Origin: Cupriavidus oxalaticus
Lineage (GTDB): Bacteria; Pseudomonadota; Gammaproteobacteria; Burkholderiales; Burkholderiaceae
Assembly (NCBI RefSeq): GCF_004768545.1
Contig: NZ_CP038634.1
Coordinates: 868,001 to 932,000, forward strand
Reading direction: 5' to 3'
Length of the DNA stretch: 64,000 bases
Position numbers and translations under genes: made by a program. The stretch's first letter is position 1; each line of letters opens with the position of its first letter. A model generated the notes under the pieces. It did not search any database. It was given only the letters and a program-made list of their open reading frames with translations, and was not told the DNA's origin. Shown piece by piece: positions 36,621-45,794 of the stretch.

Positions 36621-38090
36621 TCAGGCAGCCTTGACCATGTCCTCGACCACCTTCTTGGCGTCGCCGAACACCATCATGGTCTTGTCCATGTAGAACAGCT
36701 CGTTGTCCAGGCCGGCGTAGCCGGCCGCCATCGAGCGCTTGTTGACGATGATGGTCTTGGCCTTGTACGCCTCCAGGATCGGCATCCCGGCGATCGGCGA
36801 CTTGGGATCGGTCTTGGCCGCCGGGTTGACCACGTCGTTGGCGCCCAGCACCAGCACCACGTCGGCCTGGCCGAACTCGCTGTTGATGTCTTCCATCTCG
36901 AAGACCTGGTCGTACGGCACCTCGGCCTCGGCCAGCAGCACGTTCATGTGGCCGGGCATGCGGCCCGCCACCGGGTGGATCGCGTACTTCACGGTCACGC
37001 CCTTCTCGGTGAGCAGTTCGGTCAGTTCCTTCAGGGCATGCTGCGCGCGCGCCACGGCCAGGCCGTAGCCGGGGACGATGATCACGGTCTCGGCGTTGCC
37101 CATCAGGAAGGCGGCATCGTCGGCCGAGCCGGACTTCACGTTGCGCTGCGCCTGCGCGCCGGCGGACGCGCCAGCCGACGCATCGCCGCCGAAGCCGCCC
37201 AGGATCACGTTGAAGAACGAGCGGTTCATCGCGCGGCACATGATGTACGAGAGGATGGCACCGCTTGAGCCCACCAGCGAGCCGGCGATGATCAGCATCG
37301 GGTTGTTCAGCGAGAAGCCGATGCCCGCCGCCGCCCAGCCCGAGTACGAGTTCAGCATCGACACCACCACCGGCATGTCGGCGCCACCGATCGGGATGAT
37401 GATCAGCACGCCCAGCACGAACGCGATCGCCAGCATGATCAGGAACGGCAGCCAGTCCTGCGACATGAAGAAGATCACGCCGAAGCCGACCATCGCCACC
37501 GCCAGCAGCAGGTTCAGCCAGTGCTGGCCGGGGAACACCACCGGCGCGCCCTGGAACACGCGGAACTTGTAGCGCCCGGCCAGCTTGCCGAAGGCGATCA
37601 CCGAACCGGAGAAGGTGATGGCGCCGACAAAGCAGCCGATGAACAGCTCGATCCGGTTGCCCAGCGGAATATCGTTCGAACCGACCGGCGCGATGCCGAA
37701 TGCCGCAGGCTCCGCGACCGCGGCCACCGCGATGAACACCGCCGCGAGACCGATCAGCGAGTGCATCGCCGCGACCAGCTCGGGCATCCTGGTCATCTGC
37801 ACCTTGCGCGCCACGTAGGCGCCGATGCCGCCGCCGACCACCAGCGCCGCCAGGATCAATGCCAGCCCGCTGCCGGTGTTGCCGGCCTCGCCCGCGCCCG
37901 CCAGCACCTCGTTCTTCAGCTTCAGGATCAGCGCCACCGTGGTCAGCGCGGCCACCAGCATGCCCGCCATGCCGAAGGCATTGCCGCGCCGTGCCGTGGT
38001 CGGGTGCGACAGCCCCTTCAGCGCCTGGATAAAGCAGACCGATGCGCCCAGGTAGGACAGCGTCACCAGATTCATCGACAGGCCGTTCAT
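36621..38090 (-). CDS. pntB: NAD(P) transhydrogenase subunit beta
   Basis: 489 residues: nine or so membrane helices (domain II) followed by the NADP(H)-binding domain III with [18 protein letters not shown] and [15 protein letters not shown] near the C-terminus, ending [12 protein letters not shown]. With the alpha subunits it couples proton entry to hydride transfer from NADH to NADP+. Its ATG overlaps the pntAB stop (ATGA). Confidence 0.97.
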   Translation of the reverse strand: MNGLSMNLVTLSYLGASVCFIQALKGLSHPTTARRGNAFGMAGMLVAALTTVALILKLKNEVLAGAGEAGNTGSGLALILAALVVGGGIGAYVARKVQMTRMPELVAAMHSLIGLAAVFIAVAAVAEPAAFGIAPVGSNDIPLGNRIELFIGCFVGAITFSGSVIAFGKLAGRYKFRVFQGAPVVFPGQHWLNLLLAVAMVGFGVIFFMSQDWLPFLIMLAIAFVLGVLIIIPIGGADMPVVVSMLNSYSGWAAAGIGFSLNNPMLIIAGSLVGSSGAILSYIMCRAMNRSFFNVILGGFGGDASAGASAGAQAQRNVKSGSADDAAFLMGNAETVIIVPGYGLAVARAQHALKELTELLTEKGVTVKYAIHPVAGRMPGHMNVLLAEAEVPYDQVFEMEDINSEFGQADVVLVLGANDVVNPAAKTDPKSPIAGMPILEAYKAKTIIVNKRSMAAGYAGLDNELFYMDKTMMVFGDAKKVVEDMVKAA

Positions 38091-38437
38091 CGCGCCACCT
38101 CCGCCAGCTTCCCGCCCGCCTGCGCGCTGTCCTGCGGCGGTGCCTTCGGTGCCTTCTTGCGGAACATCTCCAACATGCGCTGCGTGACCAGGAAGCCGCC
38201 GAACACATTGACCGCCGCCAGCGCCACCGCCAGCGTGCCCATGGCCCGGCCGACATTGCCTTCGGTCAGTCCTGCGGCCAGCATCGCGCCGACGATGATG
38301 ATGGCCGAGATCGCATTGGTCACCGCCATCAGCGGCGTATGCAGCGCGGGCGTGACGGTCCAGACCACGTGGTAGCCCACGTAGATCGCCAGGACAAAGA
38401 TGATCAGGTTGATCACCGTGTGGCTAACCATTTCCAT
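38087..38437 (-). CDS. pntAB: NAD(P) transhydrogenase subunit alpha, part 2
   Basis: 116 residues, the separate membrane segment of the alpha subunit found where PntA is split. [19 protein letters not shown] is the conserved helix and the C-terminal tail is charged ([11 protein letters not shown]). ATG 38437 has AAAGGAGACC in front; the longer frame upstream has no support. Overlaps pntB. Confidence 0.96.
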   Translation of the reverse strand: MEMVSHTVINLIIFVLAIYVGYHVVWTVTPALHTPLMAVTNAISAIIIVGAMLAAGLTEGNVGRAMGTLAVALAAVNVFGGFLVTQRMLEMFRKKAPKAPPQDSAQAGGKLAEVAR

Positions 38438-38453
38438 TGAGGTCTCCTTTGAA

Positions 38454-39572
38454 TCAGCCGGCCAGCGCCGCTTCCTTGCGTCCCGCCACCAGGCAGGCGG
38501 CGACGATGTCGTCTTCGAGGTTGAGCGTGAGCTGGCCATCCTTGTCGACGACAAGCTTGAGGAAATCCAGCACGTTGCGCGCATAGAGCGCCGAGGCGTC
38601 GGCCGCCACCATGCTGGCCAGGTTGGTATGGCCGATGAGGGTGACGCCATGGCGCTCGACCACTTCGTCGGCCACCGTCAGCGGGCAGTTGCCGCCCTGC
38701 GCGGCGGCCAGGTCGACCACCACCGAGCCCGGCTTCATCTGCTGCACGGTCGCTTCCTGCAGCAGCACCGGCGCCTTGCGGCCCGGGATCAGCGCGGTGG
38801 TGATGACGATGTCGGCCTGGATCGCGCGCTGGTGCACCAGCTCGGCCTGGCGCTTTATCCAGTCCGGCGGCATCGGCCGCGCATAGCCGCCCACGCCCTG
38901 CGCGATCTCGCGCTCTTCGTCGGTCAGGAACGGCACGTCGAGGAACTTGCCGCCGAGCGATTCGATCTGCTCCTTGACCGCGGGGCGCACGTCGGACGCT
39001 TCGATCACCGCGCCCAGGCGCTTGGCGGTGGCAATCGCCTGCAGGCCGGCGACGCCGGCGCCCAGGATCAGCACGCGTGCGGCCTTGACGGTGCCGGCGG
39101 CGGTCATCAGCATCGGCATGAAGCGCTGGTAGTGGTGCGCGGCCACCAGCACGGCCTTGTAGCCGGCGATGTTGGCCTGCGACGACAGCACGTCCATGCT
39201 CTGCGCGCGCGTGGTGCGCGGCGCGGCCTCGAGTGCGAACGCGATCACGTTGGCTGCCGCCATGCGCGCGTTGTTCTCGGCATCGAAGGGATTGAGCATG
39301 CCCACCAGTACGGCCCCCGGCTTCATCTGTGCCAGTTCCGCGTCGTCGGGCGCGCGCACCTTGAGCACCAGCTGTGCCCCCAGCGCTTCGGCAGCGGTGC
39401 CGATGGTGGCACCGGCCGCTTCATACGCGCCGTCGGGCTGGCTGGCGCGAACGCCGGCGCCGGCCTGCACGACCACCTTGTGGCCCTGGGCGACGTACTT
39501 CTTTACGGTCTCCGGCGTCGCGGCAACACGCGCCTCCCCCGCCCGCGACTCAGTCGGGATCCCTATCAGCAT
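38454..39572 (-). CDS. pntAA: NAD(P) transhydrogenase subunit alpha, part 1
   Basis: 372 residues, the soluble NAD(H)-binding domain I. MLIGIPTE begins the protein like E. coli PntA (MRIGIP); RVAATPETV and [22 protein letters not shown] are the substrate and Rossmann motifs. ATG 39572 is preferred over 39578 because GGAG is then 7 nt away rather than 1-2. 53 bp after the TauD-type gene in the same direction, so possibly cotranscribed with it. The NADPH supplied could serve oxidative catabolism. Confidence 0.95.
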   Translation of the reverse strand: MLIGIPTESRAGEARVAATPETVKKYVAQGHKVVVQAGAGVRASQPDGAYEAAGATIGTAAEALGAQLVLKVRAPDDAELAQMKPGAVLVGMLNPFDAENNARMAAANVIAFALEAAPRTTRAQSMDVLSSQANIAGYKAVLVAAHHYQRFMPMLMTAAGTVKAARVLILGAGVAGLQAIATAKRLGAVIEASDVRPAVKEQIESLGGKFLDVPFLTDEEREIAQGVGGYARPMPPDWIKRQAELVHQRAIQADIVITTALIPGRKAPVLLQEATVQQMKPGSVVVDLAAAQGGNCPLTVADEVVERHGVTLIGHTNLASMVAADASALYARNVLDFLKLVVDKDGQLTLNLEDDIVAACLVAGRKEAALAG

Positions 39573-39625
39573 CTTCATTCTCCGGATTGGCGCCGCATGG
39601 CGGCGCCGGTCTGTGGCGTTGCGGC

Positions 39626-40423
39626 TCAGCGCGGCACTTCGCCTTCCAGCGTGACGCGGTTCAAGACACGTTCGGCATTGCCGTAGTCGTGCACCGCGTA
39701 GTGCATGGTGCAGCGGTTGTCCCACATCAGCACATCGCCCTGCTGCCACATATGGCGGTAGACGTTGTCGGGCGAGACCGAATGCTCGTAGAGGAAGTCG
39801 AGCAGTGGCCGGCTCTCCGCCTCGGTCATGCCCTCGATGCACTGCGCGGTATCGGGATGGCCGACGTACAGCGCCTTGCGGCCGGTTTCCGGGTGAGTGC
39901 GCACGATCGGATGCACGGCGGCGGGAACCTTGTCGGAGCCGGTCATTTTGGCCAGCCGCGCGCCGGAGAAGCGGCAGCGCAGCCCTTCGATCATGCGCTG
40001 CATCGCCGGCGACAGCCGCTCGTAGGACACGTACTGGTTGCACCACATGGTGTCGCCGCCAACCGGGATGGTGACCGCCGACAGGATCGAGATCTTGGGC
40101 GGCACCTCGGTGTAGATCGAGTCCGAATGCCAGGCCTCGGTCGACGCGGTCTCCTTGGGAATCTTGGTCACCTGGGCCAGCTCCGGGAACTCTGTCAGGC
40201 CCTTGAGCAGCGGGTTGCCCTGCACCGGCTTGCCCCAGCGCCGCGCGAAGGCGACCTGCGCCGCGGGCTGCAGGTGCTGGCCGCGGAATACCAGCACACC
40301 GTATTCCAGGAATGCGCGGTGCAGGATGTCGAAGCTGGCATCGTCGAGCGGCTGGTTCAGGTCGACGCCGGTCACGGCGGCACCAACGGAACCGGTCAGC
40401 GGCTGGATCTGGATGGTCATCAT
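39626..40423 (-). CDS. TauD/TfdA-family Fe(II)/2-oxoglutarate dioxygenase
   Basis: 265 residues from ATG 40423 (ATG 40420 follows directly and is better spaced from AGGAGAC). TauD family hallmarks: ATGVDLNQPLDD near the N-terminus, the iron pair H and D in AWHSDSIYTE, and the C-terminal His/Arg region VLMWDNRCTMHYAVHDY. Family members hydroxylate taurine, other sulfonates, phenoxyacids or sulfate esters, releasing the heteroatom group. Substrate cannot be told; the divergent SuyAB-like hydro-lyase makes an organosulfonate conceivable. Follows the MDR gene by 23 bp. Confidence 0.85.
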   Translation of the reverse strand: MMTIQIQPLTGSVGAAVTGVDLNQPLDDASFDILHRAFLEYGVLVFRGQHLQPAAQVAFARRWGKPVQGNPLLKGLTEFPELAQVTKIPKETASTEAWHSDSIYTEVPPKISILSAVTIPVGGDTMWCNQYVSYERLSPAMQRMIEGLRCRFSGARLAKMTGSDKVPAAVHPIVRTHPETGRKALYVGHPDTAQCIEGMTEAESRPLLDFLYEHSVSPDNVYRHMWQQGDVLMWDNRCTMHYAVHDYGNAERVLNRVTLEGEVPR

Positions 40424-40446
40424 GTCTCCTCGTCTTTTCTGTGGAA

Positions 40447-41418
40447 TCAGTCTGCAAGCAGCACAATCTTGCCCACGTGCTGCTCTTGCTTCATGTAGGC
40501 ATGCGCGGCGGCTATATCGGTCATGGCAAAGGTGCGATCGATTGGCAGCCGCACACGCCCCGCGCGCAGGAACGGCAGCATGTCGCGCGCGCAGGCCTGG
40601 ATGCATTCCAGCCGCTCCTGTTCGGTGCGGGTGCGGAAGGTCACGCCGATCAGCTGCAGGCGCTTGAGCCAGAGCTGCGTCAGGTCGATCTGCGCGGTCG
40701 CGGAACCCAGCCGCGCGATGTTCACCAGCCGGCCCTTGACCGCCAGGCTTTGCATATTGGCTTCGAACAGCGGGCCGCCGACCGTGTCGATGATGATGTC
40801 GACACCCTTGTCGCCGGTGGCCGCCATGACCGCCGCGACCTGGTCGTCGCGCGAGGCATCGATGCCCACGTCCACGCCGAACTGGCTGATCTTGTCGAGC
40901 TTGGCCGCCGAGCGCGACGACGCGATCACGGGGCGCGCGCCCATCAGCGAGGCGATCTGGATCGCCGCCATCGCCACGCCACCCGAGGCGCCGTTGACCA
41001 GCACCGATTCGCCCGCCACCAGCCGGCCGTTGGTGACCAGCGCATCATGCGCGGTGATAAAGACATTGGGAAACGCCGCGGCATCGATCCACGACAGCCC
41101 GTCCGGCACCGGCATCAGCGCCAGCGGCTCGGCCACCACGTACTCGGCCTGGCAGCCGCGGCCATGACCCATCACGCGGTCGCCCTTGCGCCAGCCGCTG
41201 ACGCCCGCGCCAACGTCGGCCACCTCGCCGGCAAACTCGACGCCGGCGGTGATGGTATTGCCCGAGCGCAATTCCTTCGCCTGGTTGATCTCGCCCCGGT
41301 TCAGGCCGGCGGCGCGCACCCTGACCAGCACCTGCCCCGCCGCCGCCACCGGCACCGGGATATCCTGCACTTCGACCTTGCCGCCCTCCGGGCCCGGCAC
41401 TACGCGGACTGCCTTCAC
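40447..41418 (-). CDS. Quinone oxidoreductase-like MDR-family dehydrogenase
   Basis: 323 residues from a GTG start (41418) with GGAGAC in front. Zinc-free medium-chain dehydrogenase/reductase: AGLNRGEINQAKE, GVEFAGEVADVGAGV and the Rossmann loop VNGASGGVAMAAIQIA; the catalytic-zinc Cys/His set is absent. NADPH-dependent quinone or enone reductase activity is the family norm. Between the small paralogous pair and the TauD-type gene. Confidence 0.85.
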   Translation of the reverse strand: MKAVRVVPGPEGGKVEVQDIPVPVAAAGQVLVRVRAAGLNRGEINQAKELRSGNTITAGVEFAGEVADVGAGVSGWRKGDRVMGHGRGCQAEYVVAEPLALMPVPDGLSWIDAAAFPNVFITAHDALVTNGRLVAGESVLVNGASGGVAMAAIQIASLMGARPVIASSRSAAKLDKISQFGVDVGIDASRDDQVAAVMAATGDKGVDIIIDTVGGPLFEANMQSLAVKGRLVNIARLGSATAQIDLTQLWLKRLQLIGVTFRTRTEQERLECIQACARDMLPFLRAGRVRLPIDRTFAMTDIAAAHAYMKQEQHVGKIVLLAD

Positions 41419-41465
41419 TGTTGTCTCCTTTCCCGATTGATCCCTGTGCTGCCCTATGCACTGCC

Positions 41466-41831
41466 TTATGCGCTACCAAGCGCCGTCGCCCTGATCAGCG
41501 ACAGCAGTTCCAGTGCGCGCTCGGCGGCTGCTTCACCGCCGGGGTGATTGCCGCGCACGAACGGCACGCGGCTGTCCTCGATCGCGGCCAGCGCATGCAG
41601 CGGCCGTTCCGCCGCCACCGCCAGCCGGCGGAATTCATTGACGGTCAGCAGGTAGCTGTGGAACACGTCCGCCTGCGGCGGCGTGGTGCCGAGCTTGTGC
41701 AGCAGCGCGTTGAGCCAGTGCGTGCCGGCCAGCATCGCGCCTTCGATCAGCATCTCGTAGTCGGCGCTGGTGCACTTCTGCAGCGATGCCTCGATGCCGC
41801 GCGCCATCGCCATGTGGCGTTCAATATCCAT
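41466..41831 (-). CDS. Small helical protein of unknown function, paralogue of the upstream gene product
   Basis: 121 residues from ATG 41831 with GGAGCAAGG in front; it overlaps the upstream gene by 11 bp. Shares with its neighbour the motif AGTHWLNALLHKLGTT (neighbour: AGTHAVNAALHHAGVT) and the later AAIEDSRVPFVRG (neighbour: EEIEHYRDPCLREG), followed by a terminal amphipathic helix. No known family recognised. The overlap and shared motifs suggest a heteromeric pair. Confidence 0.65.
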   Translation of the reverse strand: MDIERHMAMARGIEASLQKCTSADYEMLIEGAMLAGTHWLNALLHKLGTTPPQADVFHSYLLTVNEFRRLAVAAERPLHALAAIEDSRVPFVRGNHPGGEAAAERALELLSLIRATALGSA

Positions 41832-42282
41832 CCCTTGCTCCTTCCAGTCGCGCCGCCAGCAGCGCCAGGCAGCGGCGCAGCGCCGCATCGCAGACTTCGG
41901 CAATGGCCGGGGTGGGTTCAAGGCCCTCGCGCAGGCAGGGATCGCGGTAATGCTCGATCTCCTCCATCGCCGCCATCATCGCCGCGATGTCGGCAGGCAC
42001 CGGTGCCTCGACCTTCGGCCGGCCCACATGGAGCACGTCGCCCAGCGGACCGAACGCCGGCCTGAGGCTGCCATCGGGCTGCGGCACCAGGTAGACGCCT
42101 GGCTGCGTGGGAAACCTGTCGTCGTCCTGCGTGACGCCCGCGTGGTGCAGCGCCGCGTTCACGGCATGGGTGCCCGCGGTCATGCCTGCCCAGAACCAGA
42201 GGCCGAAATCCTGCTGCGGATCGAGCCGCGCACGCAGCGCCTGCAGCCGCCCGATCTTCTCCTGGTGTGACCGAACCTTCAT
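41821..42282 (-). CDS. Small helical protein of unknown function, first gene of the leftward unit
   Basis: 153 residues, ATG 42282. Related to the next gene product through AGTHAVNAALHHAG and EEIEHYRDP, with an extra central segment (TQPGVYLVPQPDGSLRP) that the shorter paralogue lacks. Not a recognised family. It heads the leftward unit 59 bp from a strong sigma-70 promoter and is therefore well expressed if that promoter is derepressed. Confidence 0.7.
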   Translation of the reverse strand: MKVRSHQEKIGRLQALRARLDPQQDFGLWFWAGMTAGTHAVNAALHHAGVTQDDDRFPTQPGVYLVPQPDGSLRPAFGPLGDVLHVGRPKVEAPVPADIAAMMAAMEEIEHYRDPCLREGLEPTPAIAEVCDAALRRCLALLAARLEGARDGY

Positions 42283-42347
42283 GCCTGTCTTCTCCAGTGG
42301 GTTCGCGGTGTCGATAAACCGGCGCCGACACCGCCGCCGTTGTCATG

Positions 42348-42376
42348 ACGATAGACAGCAGAGATGCCGGTGTCAA
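42348..42376 (-). promoter_or_regulatory. Sigma-70 promoter of the leftward unit
   Basis: On the minus strand, TTGACA (42376-42371), 17 bases, TATCGT (42353-42348): a consensus -35 with ideal spacing. Transcription would start near 42341, about 59 bp before the first gene. Confidence 0.7.
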
Positions 42377-42378
42377 CA

Positions 42379-42396
42379 AACTTCTATATAGGACTT
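42379..42396. promoter_or_regulatory. Candidate GntR site next to the leftward promoter
   Basis: A dyad centred on CTATATAG (14 of 18 positions symmetric), abutting the upstream edge of the leftward -35 box. Its core resembles CCTATACAGG in the stronger dyad at 42477-42496. Confidence 0.45.
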
Positions 42397-42440
42397 CCAT
42401 GGATAGAGTAGTGGTTTCCTCGTAGAACCCGCAATTTTTC

Positions 42441-42470
42441 TTGACCATACGCCGGCCGGTTCCCTACAGT
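42441..42470 (+). promoter_or_regulatory. Sigma-70 promoter of the hydro-lyase unit
   Basis: TTGACC, 18 bases, TACAGT. The start point would fall near 42477, at the beginning of the dyad at 42477-42496. Confidence 0.6.
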
Positions 42471-42476
42471 TGGCCT

Positions 42477-42496
42477 CAACACCTATACAGGAGTTG
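42477..42496. promoter_or_regulatory. Candidate GntR operator over the transcription start and ribosome site
   Basis: 20-bp dyad with 16 symmetric positions (CAAC-n-CCT...AGG-n-GTTG). It covers the expected start point and the GGAG ribosome site of the first gene, an arrangement that suits repression by the GntR protein encoded two genes downstream. Confidence 0.55.
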
Positions 42497-42501
42497 ATCA
42501 A

Positions 42502-42792
42502 ATGCCGCGAGCCATCGTACTGAACCCGGCCGACAACGTGGCCACCCTGCTGGGCACCGGCAATGCCGGCGAGGCCTGCGTGCTGGAAGGCGAGCGCGCC
42601 GGCACGCTGGTGCTGCTGCAGGACGTGCCGTTCGGCCACAAGATCTGCATTGCCGACACGGCGGCGGGCGCCACCATCGTGAAATACGGCCAGGTCATCG
42701 GCCGCGCCAGCCGCGCGGTGCGCGCCGGCGAACACATGCATGTCCACAACATCGAGTCGGCGCGTGCCCGCGGCGACCTGCACAAGGGGTAA
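42502..42792 (+). CDS. UxaA/SuyA-type hydro-lyase small subunit (SAF domain)
   Basis: 96 residues, a lone SAF domain as in the N-terminal part of altronate dehydratase or the small subunit of sulfolactate sulfo-lyase (SuyA). VLLQDVPFGHKICIADTAAGATIVKYG is split here into VPFGHKI and GATIVKYGQVIG, the family core, and HMHVHNIES is the His-rich metal or substrate region. Works with the large subunit encoded 5 bp downstream. Confidence 0.85.
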   Translation: MPRAIVLNPADNVATLLGTGNAGEACVLEGERAGTLVLLQDVPFGHKICIADTAAGATIVKYGQVIGRASRAVRAGEHMHVHNIESARARGDLHKG

Positions 42793-42797
42793 AGCAG

Positions 42798-43952
42798 ATG
42801 ACAACAACCTTCCTCGGATACCCGCGCGAGAACGGCGCGGTCGGCGTGCGCAACTGGGTCGCGGTGGTTTCCGTGATGGACAACTGCAACCCGGTGACCC
42901 GGACCATCGCGCGCACCGTGGGCGGCTGCATCCCGGTGACGACGCTGTTCGTGCGCGGGCAGTTCGGCGCCGACCTGGACTTCGCCTTCGAGTCGCTCGC
43001 CGGGCTGGGCCGCAATCCGAATATCGCGGCAGTGCTGCTGGTCGGCCTGGAAGAGTCGTCGACCGAGGAAGTGGCACGCCGCATCCGCAGCACCGGCAAG
43101 CCGGTCGAACGCGTGCACCTGCAGCCCGACGGCACGGTCGCATGCATTGCCGACGGCACGCGCAAGGCCGCGCGGCTGTCGCTGGCGGCGTCGAGGGCGC
43201 GGCGCGTGCCGTGCCCGGTGTCGTCCCTGGTGATCGGCGTGGAGTGCGGCGGCTCGGACACCACCTCCGGGCTCAGCTGCAATCCCGTGATCGGCCGCAT
43301 GGCGGACATGGTCGTGGCGGAGGGCGGCACCGTGATCATCTCCGAGACCTCCGAGTTCATCGGCGCCGAGCACCTGTTTGCCGAGCGCGCCACCGATGGC
43401 CGCGTGCGCGAGGCCTTCGTCACCGCGGTGCGCAACATGGAAAACCTGGCGATCTCGCGCGGCGTGGACATGCGCGAGGACCAGCCCTCGCCCGACAACA
43501 AGCGCGGCGGCCTGACCACGGTCGAGGAAAAGGCGCTGGGCGCGATGGCCAAGGCCGGCACCAGCCCGCTGGTGGGCGTGCTGCGCTACGGCGAGGCACC
43601 GCAGAAGAAGGGCTTGCATTTCATGGACGCACCGGCCGCGGCAGTGGAAAATCTCACTGCGCTGGCTGCCGGCGGATGCCAGCTGACCTTCTTCGGCACG
43701 GGGGTGGGCAATCCGATCGGCAGCATGGTGGCACCGACGGTCAAGGTGTGCGGCAACGTCAATACCCTGCACACCATGGCCGACAACATTGACTTCGACG
43801 TCAGCGGCGTCCTGCAGCACGGGGACAAGATCCCTGACCTCGGCGAGCAGCTGTACGGCTATGCGATCGATGTCGCATCCGGCACGCGGCTGACCAGCGA
43901 GGTGCTCGATATCCGGGAGACCGCGATCAGTCGATTCGCCCTGAGCCTTTGA
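42798..43952 (+). CDS. UxaA/SuyB-type hydro-lyase large subunit
   Basis: 384 residues. GYPRENGAVGVRNWVAVVSV opens the domain, GVECGGSDTTSGLSCNPVIG and ETSEFIGAEHLF are family signatures, and Cys residues at NCNPVTR, GVECGG and LSCNP match iron-binding candidates. The family contains altronate and galactarate dehydratases (full-length fusions) and the two-subunit (2R)-sulfolactate sulfo-lyase SuyAB. The split arrangement with a SAF small subunit and the 384-residue length resemble SuyB; neighbours do not prove the substrate. Confidence 0.82.
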   Translation: MTTTFLGYPRENGAVGVRNWVAVVSVMDNCNPVTRTIARTVGGCIPVTTLFVRGQFGADLDFAFESLAGLGRNPNIAAVLLVGLEESSTEEVARRIRSTGKPVERVHLQPDGTVACIADGTRKAARLSLAASRARRVPCPVSSLVIGVECGGSDTTSGLSCNPVIGRMADMVVAEGGTVIISETSEFIGAEHLFAERATDGRVREAFVTAVRNMENLAISRGVDMREDQPSPDNKRGGLTTVEEKALGAMAKAGTSPLVGVLRYGEAPQKKGLHFMDAPAAAVENLTALAAGGCQLTFFGTGVGNPIGSMVAPTVKVCGNVNTLHTMADNIDFDVSGVLQHGDKIPDLGEQLYGYAIDVASGTRLTSEVLDIRETAISRFALSL

Positions 43953-43958
43953 ACGACC

Positions 43959-44663
43959 ATGACCAAACTTAGCAGCGTCTCCGACGCCATCATCCGCTCC
44001 ATCGAGTCCGGCGCCCTGCGCGAAGGCGACCGGCTGCCCTCCGAGGGCGAGCTGGCCACCTTCCACGGGGTCAGCGTGGGCACGGTGCAGAAGGCGCTGG
44101 CGCGGCTGACGCACTCGGGGCTGATCACGCGCGAGCAGGGCCGCGGCACCTTTGTCTCGGGCACCCGGGTGGCGCCGGCCGACGTGCGCTACCTGCGCTT
44201 TCGCGACGAGCAGGGCAACGAGCTGCCGTCCTATGTGCACGCCCGCTCGGTCAAGCGCGTCAAGCGCCAGGGTCCCTGGTCCGAATTCCTCGGCGGCGAT
44301 GGCTGCGTGCGCATCGAGCGCGTCATCAGCGTGGGCGGGCGCCTGGACCTGTACAGCGAGTTCTGGATGCGCGACGAAGACTTCGCCCAGCTCGGCGGCC
44401 TGGACCGCGAGGCGCTGGAGAAGAACCTGCGCGAGCTGATCGGCCAGCGCCTGTCGCTGCCGACGCTGCGCGTGGACCAGTGGATCCGCTTCGGGCCGGC
44501 CCCCGCCACGGCGGCGCGCGAGATCGGGCTGGAACCCGACGCGCCGGCCTTCATCATGGAGCTGCGCGGCTACACGCTGCGCGACCAGCCGCTCTACTAC
44601 CAGTCGGTCTATGCCGCCCCGTTCTCGGAGCGCCTGATGATTGTCAGGGAGAAGTCAACATGA
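43959..44663 (+). CDS. GntR-family regulator, HutC/UTRA type
   Basis: 234 residues. N-terminal winged HTH (IRSIESGALREGDRLPSEGELATFHGVSVGTVQKALARL broken into EGDRLPSEGELA and VSVGTVQKALARLTHSG), wing REQGRGTFVSG, then a UTRA effector domain from about residue 80. Only 6 bp after the large subunit and overlapping the next gene by ATGA, so it is made with the enzymes it controls. Likely repressor of the divergent region at 42340-42500. Confidence 0.9.
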   Translation: MTKLSSVSDAIIRSIESGALREGDRLPSEGELATFHGVSVGTVQKALARLTHSGLITREQGRGTFVSGTRVAPADVRYLRFRDEQGNELPSYVHARSVKRVKRQGPWSEFLGGDGCVRIERVISVGGRLDLYSEFWMRDEDFAQLGGLDREALEKNLRELIGQRLSLPTLRVDQWIRFGPAPATAAREIGLEPDAPAFIMELRGYTLRDQPLYYQSVYAAPFSERLMIVREKST

Positions 44664-45703
44664 CGAGCCGTACCATCCGTCGCACTGCAGACCAGCTCAC
44701 GCACTGGACCGCGGCCATCTTCGAAGCGTGCGGCGTGGCGTCCGGCCATGCGCACGAGGCCGCCGCCGGGCTGGTGCGCAGCGAGCTGCGCGGCTACAGG
44801 ACCCATGGCCTGACCCGGGTGCCGTCCTACGTCGAGCGCCTGCGCGCGGGCGACTTCAACCCGCGTCCGCGGATGTCGCATCGCGCCTTCCCGGGCGGGA
44901 TCGTGCTCGATGCCGATGGCGCCATGGGCCAGGTTGCGGCGCCGCACGCGGTGCGGCTGGGCCTGCAGGCGCTCGAGCACAGCGCCAGCGTGCTGGTCGC
45001 GGTGCAGTCGTGCGGCCACCTGGGCGCGCTGGGCCTGCCGGCCCTGCAGGCCGCCGAGACCGGCGCCTTCTGCATGGTCGGCCAGCGCACTCCGCCGATG
45101 CTGGGCATGGAAGGCTTTGCCCGCCCGGCGCTGGGCCACAACCCCATCGCTTTCGGCTGCCCGCTGCCGGGCGCGGCGCCGATCGTGTTCGACGTGGCCT
45201 GCAGCGTCGCCGCGCGCGGCCATATCCTGCTGGCCGCGCGCGCAGGCAAACCCATCCCGGAAGGCTGGGCGCTCGATGCCGACGGCCAGCCCACCACCGA
45301 TGCCAGGCGCGCGCTGGAGGGCTCGCTGCTGCCCATGGGCGGGCACAAGGGCATCGGCATCGCCATGATGGTGGAATGCCTGGCCGGCGCCATGGCCGCC
45401 ACCGCCGACTCGCTGTCGCCGGAGCGCAATACCGTCTCCGGTGCCGGCGCGGTCGGCCGCCAGGGCGGCTTTGTCTGGCTGGTCAAACCCGAGGCCTTCG
45501 CCGGCCAGCAGCTCTTTGCCGACTACATGGCGCAATGGACCGGCAACTACCTTGCCGCCGGCGGTGCCGACGCGCGCCTACCCGGCCATCGCGGCGACCT
45601 GCTCGAGCGCGAAGGGCGCCAGCACGGCATTGCCTTGCCCGATGCCTTAGCGCGGGAGCTGGACACGCTCGGCCAGGCGCTGGGCATCCCCCTGCCCGGG
45701 TAA
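44660..45703 (+). CDS. Malate/LDH2-family NAD(P)-dependent 2-hydroxyacid dehydrogenase
   Basis: 347 residues. LDH2/ComC fold: SELRGYRTHGLTRVPSYVERLRAG near the N-terminus, VAVQSCGHLGALGLPALQAAE and the family LLPMGGHKGIGIAMMVE. Relatives oxidise L-malate, L-sulfolactate (ComC/SlcC), ureidoglycolate or 2,3-diketogulonate. The long antisense frame and an upstream extension are not coding; the ATG lies in the gntR stop. Pairing with a SuyAB-like lyase recalls sulfolactate gene sets, but no sulfite export or cysteate genes are nearby. Confidence 0.83.
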   Translation: MTSRTIRRTADQLTHWTAAIFEACGVASGHAHEAAAGLVRSELRGYRTHGLTRVPSYVERLRAGDFNPRPRMSHRAFPGGIVLDADGAMGQVAAPHAVRLGLQALEHSASVLVAVQSCGHLGALGLPALQAAETGAFCMVGQRTPPMLGMEGFARPALGHNPIAFGCPLPGAAPIVFDVACSVAARGHILLAARAGKPIPEGWALDADGQPTTDARRALEGSLLPMGGHKGIGIAMMVECLAGAMAATADSLSPERNTVSGAGAVGRQGGFVWLVKPEAFAGQQLFADYMAQWTGNYLAAGGADARLPGHRGDLLEREGRQHGIALPDALARELDTLGQALGIPLPG

Positions 45704-45794
45704 CCGGTTTTCTTTTCCGTCTTGCCGAAGATCCGGGTGCCATGCGCACACCGGCTGGCCCCCTTCAACCCTGCTTGCCTGAAAAACCGCCACT

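Noticed and set aside
42502..43952. Calling the hydro-lyase altronate or galactarate dehydratase
   Set aside because: Those enzymes are normally single fused chains, and no uronate or aldarate gene is nearby; a generic UxaA/SuyAB label is safer.
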